Below, in pieces: positions 15,159 to 22,152 of a stretch of DNA of 29,252 bases; the first letter of the stretch is position 1, and the number at the start of each line of letters is the position of its first letter. Where the stretch lies: the NCBI GenBank assembly GCA_964482435.1, contig CAYZXL010000062.1, forward strand, positions 1-29,252, read 5' to 3'. Source of the DNA: CAYZXL01 sp964482435. Lineage in GTDB: Bacteria; Auribacterota; JABMQX01. Position numbers and translations under genes: made by a program. The notes under the pieces were generated by a model. The model worked only from the letters and a program-made list of their open reading frames with translations. It searched no databases and had not been told where the DNA came from.

Positions 15159-17597
15159 ATGTGTAATGCAGAGAAAAACGAAGCACGGAGCGCGAGAAGC
15201 CTCTGCTTCTCTCTGGTTATTTTGACTGCCGTCTCCAGCTTCGCCCATAGCGCAGAGACGGAGGTGCGCGAAGTCCCCCTGGCCAACCCTGGCTTCGAGT
15301 CAAACGTCCTTCACGAGGGTTGGTCGCTGCACGTTTATGGCGCACCGCCGACGCTGGCGCAGGATGCCACTGTTTGCCATGAGGGGCGACAGTCGCTGCG
15401 GGTGTCGGCTGCGGAACCATCGGATACCGCCTTCGGCCAGGAAATGGACCTCCAGGCAGGGCAGCTCTACCGCCTTACAGGGTGGGTCAAAACGCAGAAT
15501 TTGGACCCCAAAGGGTCGCCGGTCTTCGGAACGTTTCAGGTCCAAAACCCCGGCGGCCAGGGAACCCTCGTCTCGGGCCGGAACCACCCAGGCGATACCG
15601 ACTGGACGAAGGAGTCCCTCCTTTTCCGCGCTCCGCCCGGCGGACGGACGCGGATCGCACTGTTCTTCGTCGGCTTCGGCAAGGGTACGGGGACGGTCTG
15701 GTTCGACGATATTCGTCTGGAGAAGGTTCTCTTCATGCGCACTCACTTGCACGTCCGGCGGGATTTCATCGGCGATAGCGAGATCAGCCCGTTCCAGTAC
15801 GGGCAGTTCATCGAATACCTCTGCGACCTCGTGCCCGGTATGTGGGCTGAGAAAATCTATAACGCCAGTTTCGAGGGCGTCGTGCCCTATAACGTTGCCT
15901 TCCGCAAGGAAACGGACTTCCGCGAGAAGCCCTGGTATCCCGTGGGCGCGGTGCACCGCGGTGATTATGCCCTGGACGAGGAGAATCCGTTCAACGGGAA
16001 GGTCTCGCAGCGAATCAGCGTCGAGGGTGAGCCCTGCACTCTGGGCATCGCGCAGGACGACCTGTTTGTGGAGAGCGGGAAAAGATACCGCCTCTCGGTG
16101 TACCTGCGCCAGGAGGGGCTGCAAGAGCCGGTCCGGGCTTGCCTGCGAGGATACGGAGTACTGCCGCTGCCGCAGACGTACTTTTACCCCAAGCAGAAGT
16201 GGCAGAAATACACCGTCCGCCTCGTCCCCTCTCCTGGCCGTGGCATGGGCATCTTGCCCATGCTCCGTCACGGGCGAGACGCCCGTGCCACCGGGGGGAC
16301 GACGCACGCCACACTGGCGCTGGAATTCCTCGGGCCGGGCACGGTCTGGATTGACCAGGTTTCGCTTATGCCGGAGGAGACCGTGGGCGGCTGGCGGACC
16401 GACGTGGTGGAGGCGCTGCGCGACCTCCGGCCGGGGATCATCCGCTTCGGCGGCAGCACCACTGAGACGTTTGACTGGCGCAACACAATCGGCGACCCTG
16501 ACCGACGTGTGCCCTGGGCCAACGCCCCCTGGGGCGGGATGCATCCGACGGGCGCGGGGCTGGAGGAGTTCGTCCAGCTCTGTCAGGCGGTGGATACCGA
16601 ACCCCTGATCTGCGTCCGGGTCAGCGGGAAGGAACCCGCGGAGGGGGCTGCGCAGGTCGAGTACTTCAACGGCGGGCCGGACTCGCCGATGGGCCGCCTC
16701 CGGGTGGAGAATGGCCACCGCGAGCCTTACGGGGTGAAATACTGGCAGGTGGGTAATGAACTGGGCGGCGACGCGTATGCCCGCGAGCTCGCGGCCTTCT
16801 GCGCGGCGATGAAGGCGGTTGATCCGACCATCAAACTCCTGTCGGCTTTTCCCAGCCCCGCCGTCCTGCGGGAGGCGGGCAAGTATCTGGATTACCTCTG
16901 CCCCCACCACTACGGCTGCGCAGACCTCGCCGGAAAGGAGGCAGACCTGGAAAACCTGCGCCGGCTGGCGGCAGAGTATGCGCCGGGGCGGAACCTCAAA
17001 ATCGCTGTGACGGAGTGGAACACGACGGCCGGCGATTGGGGCCTGGGGCGCGCAATGCTGTGGACGCTGGACAACGCCCTGGACTGCTCTCGCTATCACA
17101 ACCTGCTGCACCGATATGCCGACCTGGTGCAGATCGCCAACCGCTCCAACCTGACGAATAGTTTTTGCTCCGGAATCCTTCAGACCAACAATTTCCGGCT
17201 CTACAAAACGCCCACCTACTACGCCCAGCAACTCTACGCCCGCCATGCCGGGACTCGTCCGCTCGAGGTGGAGACCGAGGGCGACCTGGAGCGCAACGAC
17301 GTGAGCGCCACGCTGTCGCGGGATGGCCGGACCGTGGTGCTTTTCGTCGTGAACAACACGCGGGACGCGCGGAAAGTCACCCTCGACCTTTCCGCCTTCG
17401 GCTCCCTGGAAAAGAGCGCCCAAATCTGGACCCTTATGGACACGCAGCAGGCTGGCGAGCGCGACGCGACCAATAGTTTCGACGACCCGGAGCGGGTGCG
17501 GCCGGTCGCATCCTCCCTGTCCGTCCGGTCCGGGCAATTCGACTATATCTTCCCGGCGCTCTCACTGACCGTGTTGAAGTTTGGGGCCGGGGTTTGA
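15159..17597 (+). CDS. Secreted GH51-type alpha-L-arabinofuranosidase
   Basis: The product (812 residues) would release arabinofuranosyl groups from plant-type polysaccharides outside the cytoplasm. A signal peptide ends near AHSA (about residue 35). A CBM4/9-like jelly-roll follows (about 40-190), then the GH51 region starting near FGD-like text GDSEISPFQYGQFIEYL with an inserted second jelly-roll (about 265-410), the barrel with RFGGSTTETFDW, the probable acid/base Glu534 in WQVGNE and nucleophile Glu619 in VTEWN, and a C-terminal beta domain. GTG at 15156 or ATG at 15159 may start it; AAAGGTAGGG lies just upstream. Odd: residues about 361-378 are encoded by a 52-bp dispersed repeat, kept in frame. 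The gene stands alone, GC-rich, possibly acquired. Family assignment could shift to a GH51-like subgroup. Confidence 0.88.
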   Translation: MCNAEKNEARSARSLCFSLVILTAVSSFAHSAETEVREVPLANPGFESNVLHEGWSLHVYGAPPTLAQDATVCHEGRQSLRVSAAEPSDTAFGQEMDLQAGQLYRLTGWVKTQNLDPKGSPVFGTFQVQNPGGQGTLVSGRNHPGDTDWTKESLLFRAPPGGRTRIALFFVGFGKGTGTVWFDDIRLEKVLFMRTHLHVRRDFIGDSEISPFQYGQFIEYLCDLVPGMWAEKIYNASFEGVVPYNVAFRKETDFREKPWYPVGAVHRGDYALDEENPFNGKVSQRISVEGEPCTLGIAQDDLFVESGKRYRLSVYLRQEGLQEPVRACLRGYGVLPLPQTYFYPKQKWQKYTVRLVPSPGRGMGILPMLRHGRDARATGGTTHATLALEFLGPGTVWIDQVSLMPEETVGGWRTDVVEALRDLRPGIIRFGGSTTETFDWRNTIGDPDRRVPWANAPWGGMHPTGAGLEEFVQLCQAVDTEPLICVRVSGKEPAEGAAQVEYFNGGPDSPMGRLRVENGHREPYGVKYWQVGNELGGDAYARELAAFCAAMKAVDPTIKLLSAFPSPAVLREAGKYLDYLCPHHYGCADLAGKEADLENLRRLAAEYAPGRNLKIAVTEWNTTAGDWGLGRAMLWTLDNALDCSRYHNLLHRYADLVQIANRSNLTNSFCSGILQTNNFRLYKTPTYYAQQLYARHAGTRPLEVETEGDLERNDVSATLSRDGRTVVLFVVNNTRDARKVTLDLSAFGSLEKSAQIWTLMDTQQAGERDATNSFDDPERVRPVASSLSVRSGQFDYIFPALSLTVLKFGAGV
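16240..16291. repeat. 52-bp dual-hairpin dispersed repeat, copy B, inside the GH51 gene
   Basis: This copy is inverted relative to 688-739, has the same length and starts GTGGCATGGGCATC and ends GACGCCCGTGCCAC. It translates in the host frame as GMGILPMLRHGRDARAT, flanked by proline/glycine-rich residues, without stop or frameshift. It falls in a loop of the second jelly-roll domain. Confidence 0.85.
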
Positions 17598-17675
17598 GTC
17601 ACGGAATCACACGGAAGGGCCCCGATAAATTCCGCAAGAACCCAACATACGCTGGATGATTTGGGGGGTGCTCAA

Positions 17676-17715
17676 CCCGCTCGCGGTTTGCTCCCTCAGG
17701 GATAGCACGAGCGGG
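17676..17715. terminator. Inverted repeat between convergent genes
   Basis: CCCGCTCG at 17676-17683 and CGAGCGGG at 17708-17715 form a perfect eight-base-pair stem with an inner CCCT/AGGG pairing. It lies between the ends of the GH51 gene and tgt, which converge, so it could stop transcription from both sides. There is no T-run; a mobile palindrome is the alternative. Confidence 0.4.
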
Positions 17716-17735
17716 AGTAACCGTGTGAGAGGAGG

Positions 17736-18851
17736 TCACCCGCGTTCGCCACAGGCATACCTCTCCGCAAAATCTCTGCGAAGCTCTTTCAGTCTCCTCG
17801 CAGCGATAGCCTCCCGCAGCCTCTCCATCAGCCTCAGGTAGAAGCGGAGGTTGTGGGTCGTCAGGAGGCGCAGCGCGAGGATTTCGTCAATGTTGAGAAG
17901 GTGGCGGATATAGGCGCGGGAGAAGTTGCGGCAGGCGTAGCAGTCGCAGTCCGACTGGATTGGGGAGAAATCTTCCTTGTATCTTGCCGAGCGGACGTTG
18001 ACGGGGCCGTCGAGGGCGAAGGCTTTCCCGTTGCGGGCGTTTCTCGTCGGTAGAACGCAATCGAACATGTCTATCCCGCGAGCGACGCACTTGACGATGT
18101 CGAGGGGCGTTCCGACGCCCATGAGATGACGAGGCTTGTCTTCCGGCAGCAGAGCGGCAGTGAATTCGGTAATCTCGTACATCTGGTTGGTTGGCTCGCC
18201 GACCGAAAGCCCGCCGACGGCGTACCCATCGAATCCGATTCCGAGAAGACCCTCAACGGAATACTTCCGGAGGTCGTCATAGACTCCCCCCTGGACGATT
18301 CCGAAGAGGGCGCTCTCGCCCCCTTGATGGAGTTCCTTGCATCTTTTTTCCCAGCGAAGAGTTGTTTCGACGGATTTGCGAACCTCCTCGTATTCGCAAG
18401 GGAAAGGTGCACACTCGTCGAGGGCGGTTATGATGTCTGCTCCGAAGGCTTGCTGGGCAGCCATAACCTCGTCGGGGCCAAGGAAGCAGGCGGAGCCGTC
18501 AATGTGGGAACGAAAATGAACGCCGGTTTCGGCAACCTTTCTTGTCTCGGCGAGGCTGAAGACCTGGTATCCGCCGCTGTCGGTGAAGACGGGGCTATCC
18601 CAGGACATGAATTTGTGGAGTCCGCCGGCCCTTTTGATGATCTCGATTCCGGGGCGGAGAATCAGGTGGTAGGTGTTGGAAAGGATGATTTGTGCGCCGA
18701 CCTCTTTGAGCTCGCGCGGCGAGATGGTCTTGACGGCGGCTGACGTGCCAACCGGCATAAAGCAAGGGGTCTGCACGACGCCGTGAGCGGTGGAAATCTC
18801 GCCAAGCCTTCCCGACGAGGAATCATCCTGTTTGAGAATTTTGAATTCCAT
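17736..18851 (-). CDS. tgt: Queuine/preQ1 tRNA-guanine transglycosylase
   Basis: Tgt exchanges guanine-34 of tRNAs with GUN anticodons for preQ1, the first tRNA-level step of queuosine synthesis. Motifs seen are TPCFMPVGT near the N-terminus, Asp91 in TDSGGYQVFSL (general acid), the nucleophile Asp in MFDCVLPTRNARNG, and the zinc site CDCYAC...H (CxCxxC plus a His) near the C-terminus. Length is 371 residues, normal. The frame extends upstream to 18929, but the extra 26 residues have no family match, and MEFKILKQD is the normal N-terminus, so I start at 18851. queA lies 119 bases upstream on the same strand, acting in the next step. Confidence 0.97.
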   Translation of the reverse strand: MEFKILKQDDSSSGRLGEISTAHGVVQTPCFMPVGTSAAVKTISPRELKEVGAQIILSNTYHLILRPGIEIIKRAGGLHKFMSWDSPVFTDSGGYQVFSLAETRKVAETGVHFRSHIDGSACFLGPDEVMAAQQAFGADIITALDECAPFPCEYEEVRKSVETTLRWEKRCKELHQGGESALFGIVQGGVYDDLRKYSVEGLLGIGFDGYAVGGLSVGEPTNQMYEITEFTAALLPEDKPRHLMGVGTPLDIVKCVARGIDMFDCVLPTRNARNGKAFALDGPVNVRSARYKEDFSPIQSDCDCYACRNFSRAYIRHLLNIDEILALRLLTTHNLRFYLRLMERLREAIAARRLKELRRDFAERYACGERG

Positions 18852-18970
18852 TTCTCGACACAAGCGCTCCAACGCCCGCCGGGGCACAGAGCCCACGGTT
18901 GCCGGGCGACATTGACTGCACGGGGGCAATTTCTCTCATCAGACCGGCGACGGGCGGAGAAAACTCCATT

Positions 18971-20020
18971 TCAAAGAATCAGCATCGCGTCGCCGTAGCT
19001 GTAGAACCTGTATTCCATTTTAACCGCTTCGCGGTAGGCTTGCAGAACGAAATCTCTCCCCGCGAAGGCGCAAACGAGCATCAAAAGAGTTGAGCGGGGG
19101 AGGTGGAAGTTCGTCAGGAGCGCCCCGTCGGCGAGCGATTTGAATCTGTAGCCGGGATAGATGAAGAGGTCGGTTTTTCCCACGAGGGGAGAAATTGTGC
19201 CGTCGTCGGCAGCCGCGGTTTCGAGGACTCTTGCGGAGGTCGTCCCGACGGCGACGACTCTCCCGCCGGCCTGGCGGGTGCTGTTGAGAACCTGAGCAGT
19301 CTCGTCGCCAATCGAGAACCACTCAGCGTGCATTTTATGTCGTTCGACAGTGGTCGTTCGGACGGGTTGAAAGGTGCCGAGCCCGACGTGGAGGGTGACG
19401 AAGCACACCAGAACGCCTTTTCTGCGGATCTCGTCCAGAAGATCGTCGGTGAAATGGAAGCCGGCGGTCGGGGCGGCCACGGAACCGTCCCTGGCAGCAT
19501 AAACCGTCTGGTATCTCTCGCGGTCGCTGGGAAGGCTCGTCGTTCTGCGGATGTACGGGGGCAGCGGGACGGAGCCGATTTGGGGCAAGAGATCCTTGAC
19601 GTCCACTTTGGAGCGGAAGCGGATGATCTTAGTCTGAAAAGGGGCGTCGGCGACAACTTCTCCGACGACCTTATGGTCTCTGAAAAAGATTTGTGCCCCC
19701 GGGCGAAACTTCTTTGCCGGCTTGACCAGGCACTCCCAGACGTTGCTCGCCATTTCCTCGAGAAGCAAGACTTCGCCTCGGGCACTTTTCTCATGAGGGC
19801 GAGGACTTGCGTGAAGAAGCCTGGCGGGAATGACCTTCGAGTCGTTGAGGACAAGGGCGTCGCCCTTACGCAAATAGGTCAGAATGTCGGCAAATGTCTT
19901 GTGCTCGATGAGCTGAGTTTGGCGGTGGAGAACCATGAGCCGGGATTTGTCCCTTTCAGGCAAAGGGACGTGCGCGATAAACGACGCCGGGAGGTCATAG
20001 TCGAAATCGGCCAGTTTCAT
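18971..20020 (-). CDS. queA: S-adenosylmethionine:tRNA ribosyltransferase-isomerase
   Basis: QueA transfers and rearranges the ribosyl part of S-adenosylmethionine onto preQ1 in tRNA, giving epoxyqueuosine. The 349-residue length is standard. The N-terminus (FDYDLPASFIAHVPLPERDKSRLMVL), the LVLNDSKVIPARL block, the APTAGFHFT motif, THVGLGTFQPV-like text and the ending with HLPRSTLLMLVCAFAG are all typical. GGAAG stands just before the ATG on the minus strand. tgt follows, so the two form a minus-strand queuosine pair. The gene is divergent from alr; the region between them is full of short repeats. Confidence 0.97.
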   Translation of the reverse strand: MKLADFDYDLPASFIAHVPLPERDKSRLMVLHRQTQLIEHKTFADILTYLRKGDALVLNDSKVIPARLLHASPRPHEKSARGEVLLLEEMASNVWECLVKPAKKFRPGAQIFFRDHKVVGEVVADAPFQTKIIRFRSKVDVKDLLPQIGSVPLPPYIRRTTSLPSDRERYQTVYAARDGSVAAPTAGFHFTDDLLDEIRRKGVLVCFVTLHVGLGTFQPVRTTTVERHKMHAEWFSIGDETAQVLNSTRQAGGRVVAVGTTSARVLETAAADDGTISPLVGKTDLFIYPGYRFKSLADGALLTNFHLPRSTLLMLVCAFAGRDFVLQAYREAVKMEYRFYSYGDAMLIL

Positions 20021-20069
20021 TTTGGCTTCCGAAAAAAGGGCGTAGAGCCTCGGTCATTGCGGACCCAAC

Positions 20070-20096
20070 CGCAGAGAACGCAGAGAACGCGGAGGA
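20070..20096. repeat. 9-bp tandem repeat, three units (CGCAGAGAA type)
   Basis: Two identical CGCAGAGAA units are followed by CGCGGAGGA. It lies about 50 bases before the queA start on its upstream side. Confidence 0.8.
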
Positions 20097-20112
20097 ATGT
20101 CAGACGGGATTA

Positions 20113-20144
20113 ACAGGATTATCCGGTCCATACTGTTATCCTGT
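20113..20144. repeat. ACAGGAT/ATCCTGT inverted repeat
   Basis: ACAGGAT at 20113-20119 is answered by its complement ATCCTGT at 20138-20144. The core is the same as in the three-unit tandem repeat at 9346-9372, here as an inverted pair. Confidence 0.65.
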
Positions 20145-20280
20145 CGAGGTCCTGGCTTCTTCTCTCCGACCTCTGCCGCCAATAAGTGAGGCCTTGGGAA
20201 AAACAGTAACGTCTCAGTCCTGGGGGGACAAACAAAGAACGAACCTGCCTTCTGGGATGTCTCACGAGGACTGTGGGTGT

Positions 20281-20311
20281 CGCTGCGTGCATCTGCGTTC
20301 ATCTGCGGTTC
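20281..20311. repeat. 10-bp tandem repeat (CGCAGATGAA type on minus strand)
   Basis: Read on the minus strand, units CGCAGATGAA and CGCAGATGCA follow one another and a partial third unit CGCAG completes the run. It is a different family from the 9-bp repeats 200 bases away. Confidence 0.75.
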
Positions 20312-20666
20312 GCTCCTTCCACGACCAGGGGAGGCCGTCTGGCGCCCCGGACTGAGGCATTGCGAAAAACATATCAATTCTCTTGCATCCTCTCAAGGCA
20401 AAATGGTAATCTAACGGACGCCGCCACGAAAAAGTAATCCTGCCGTTAGGATTTCGCGCCAGGAGGCGCAGAACCCTGCCACTCATCTTTCGAGTTCCCG
20501 GAGAATTGCGCGATTGTTCCGCGCGCTCAAGTCCGCGAAACGCAACCTCAGTACCGGACTGCGTTAGAAGCAACGCAGCGGGTGAATGGCCATAGCTCGG
20601 CCGCAGTGAGGACAACGATGAGCGCAGTAACTCGCGCTCTCCCCGGGCACAAACAACAGGAGAACC

Positions 20667-21920
20667 ATGGCGGTACAGGAACTGACCATCACAAGACCCG
20701 AACCAATCTCCGCCGAGGAACAACCGGTCCGACGATTCATCGCGCCGGCATGGCTGGAGGTTGACCTCGACAAGGTCGCGAGCAATGTGCGGAAACTCAA
20801 AGCCCTCGCGGGCCCGGGCGTGAAGCTCCTGGCGATGGTGAAGGCGCAGGGGTACGGATGCGGAGCGGAAATGATTGCCAGGGTAGCTCTCGAGAACGGG
20901 GCCGAGATGCTTGGAGTAGCGAGCGTGCAGGAAGGCCTCTCTCTGAGACGATGCGGGCTTGAATGTCCAATCCTTGTTTTCGGTCGCCCCGATGAGGCCG
21001 AGCTGAAGGGCGTCGTGGAGGAGGATTTCTCTCAGACCCTTTTTGATCTGGCGCTGGCGCGGCGGCTCGATTCCCTTTGCCGAAGGTCGGGCAAGAAGGC
21101 CAGAGTCCACCTCAAAATTGACACCGGGATGGGGAGGCTGGGGCTTCTTCCGCGCGAGATAGAGGGCTTCCTCGAGGGGTTCGGCCGATGCACCAATCTC
21201 GTTCTGGAGGGCGTTTACACGCACTTCGCGGTCGCTGATTCCGACAGCGAATACACGAAGAGGCAGGTGGAGCTTTTCCGGGGAGTGCTGTGGAAGATCA
21301 GGGAAAAGGGATATGAAGTGCCTCTCGTTCACGTCGAGAACAGCGCAGCGCTGCTGAACGGGTGCTGCGAGCAGTTTGACATGGTGCGCACGGGGATAGG
21401 AATTCACGGAACGTACGGGTCTCCGCTGGTGACCCGGGAAATTCAGCTCGAGGAGGCGATGTCGTTTAAGGCGAGGGTCTGTTACCTCAAGAGGATTCCC
21501 GCGGGGGCGAGCGTCAGCTACGGGCGGCGCTTCATTGCCTCTGAGGACACCACGATTGCGACGATTTCGGCGGGTTATGCCGATGGGGTGCCGTTTCAGC
21601 TCGCAAATAAAGGTCACGTGCTGATTCGCGGACGGCGCTTTCCGATTGTCGGAAGAGTGACGATGGACATGACCATGGCGAGCCTCGGCAATTCCGACGA
21701 CGTGCGCATCGGCGATGACGCGGTGATCATAGGGCAGAGCGGGGAAGACCGAATCTCGGTCGCAGAGGTCGCGGAGAAGGCCGGCACAATCGAGTACCAG
21801 GTGATGTGTGGGATTGGGCCCCGCGTCCCGAGGCTTTACATGCGAAACGGCCAGGTTTTCGCCGTTCACAGATACACGTTTCGTCTGGCGGAAGAAAACG
21901 GACAACCCTCCGAATTTTGA
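20667..21920 (+). CDS. alr: Alanine racemase
   Basis: Alr interconverts L- and D-alanine to supply D-alanine for peptidoglycan. In this 417-residue protein the PLP lysine is Lys59 in MVKAQGYGCG (the family usually has VKANAYGHG, so Asn-Ala and His are replaced), and the second catalytic base Tyr is in SVSYGRRF, with ISAGYADGV and VGRVTMDM as expected. A 25-30 residue N-terminal extension precedes the barrel. AGGAG lies four bases before the ATG, a short but usable spacing. It is divergent from queA and is followed 232 bases later by the mannosidase gene on the same strand. A 12-bp palindrome CGCCCCGGGGCG starts just after the stop (21923-21934). The changes around Lys59 could affect activity but the rest is intact. 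Confidence 0.93.
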   Translation: MAVQELTITRPEPISAEEQPVRRFIAPAWLEVDLDKVASNVRKLKALAGPGVKLLAMVKAQGYGCGAEMIARVALENGAEMLGVASVQEGLSLRRCGLECPILVFGRPDEAELKGVVEEDFSQTLFDLALARRLDSLCRRSGKKARVHLKIDTGMGRLGLLPREIEGFLEGFGRCTNLVLEGVYTHFAVADSDSEYTKRQVELFRGVLWKIREKGYEVPLVHVENSAALLNGCCEQFDMVRTGIGIHGTYGSPLVTREIQLEEAMSFKARVCYLKRIPAGASVSYGRRFIASEDTTIATISAGYADGVPFQLANKGHVLIRGRRFPIVGRVTMDMTMASLGNSDDVRIGDDAVIIGQSGEDRISVAEVAEKAGTIEYQVMCGIGPRVPRLYMRNGQVFAVHRYTFRLAEENGQPSEF

Positions 21921-22152
21921 TTCGCCCCGGGGCGGCGCGCGGGGATTTGAGCATGGACTTCGCTTCCAACGGGGATGCGACTTTTTCCGTTTGTTCTGAA
22001 AAGCAAGGTGGTAAACTACGCGCGTGGGAGATGAATTACCCGCACGAAGGTTTCCTGAAGTCCCCATAGGCGAACGGGATGATTTGTGGCGTACAGGGCC
22101 GCTCAGCCATGTCCAAACGGCGAGACGGGCCAAGCACCAAGAGGTGGAAGTG

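Larger units (their letters stand above)
20021..20666. other. Divergent gap dense in short tandem repeats
   Basis: No gene is supportable in about 645 bases between queA and alr. Three different short-period repeats occur within 250 bases: 20070-20096, 20113-20144 and 20281-20311. The right half (20330-20640) has no repeat that I can name; promoters for both divergent genes should lie in the gap but none matches consensus well. Confidence 0.6.

Noticed and set aside
15300..17537. A 745-codon open frame on the minus strand opposite the GH51 gene
   Set aside because: It is the GC-rich shadow of a gene with clear catalytic motifs; its translation has no recognisable domains.
20070..20311. A CRISPR array
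   Set aside because: The units are only 9-10 bases, directly adjacent with no spacers, and no cas gene is near.
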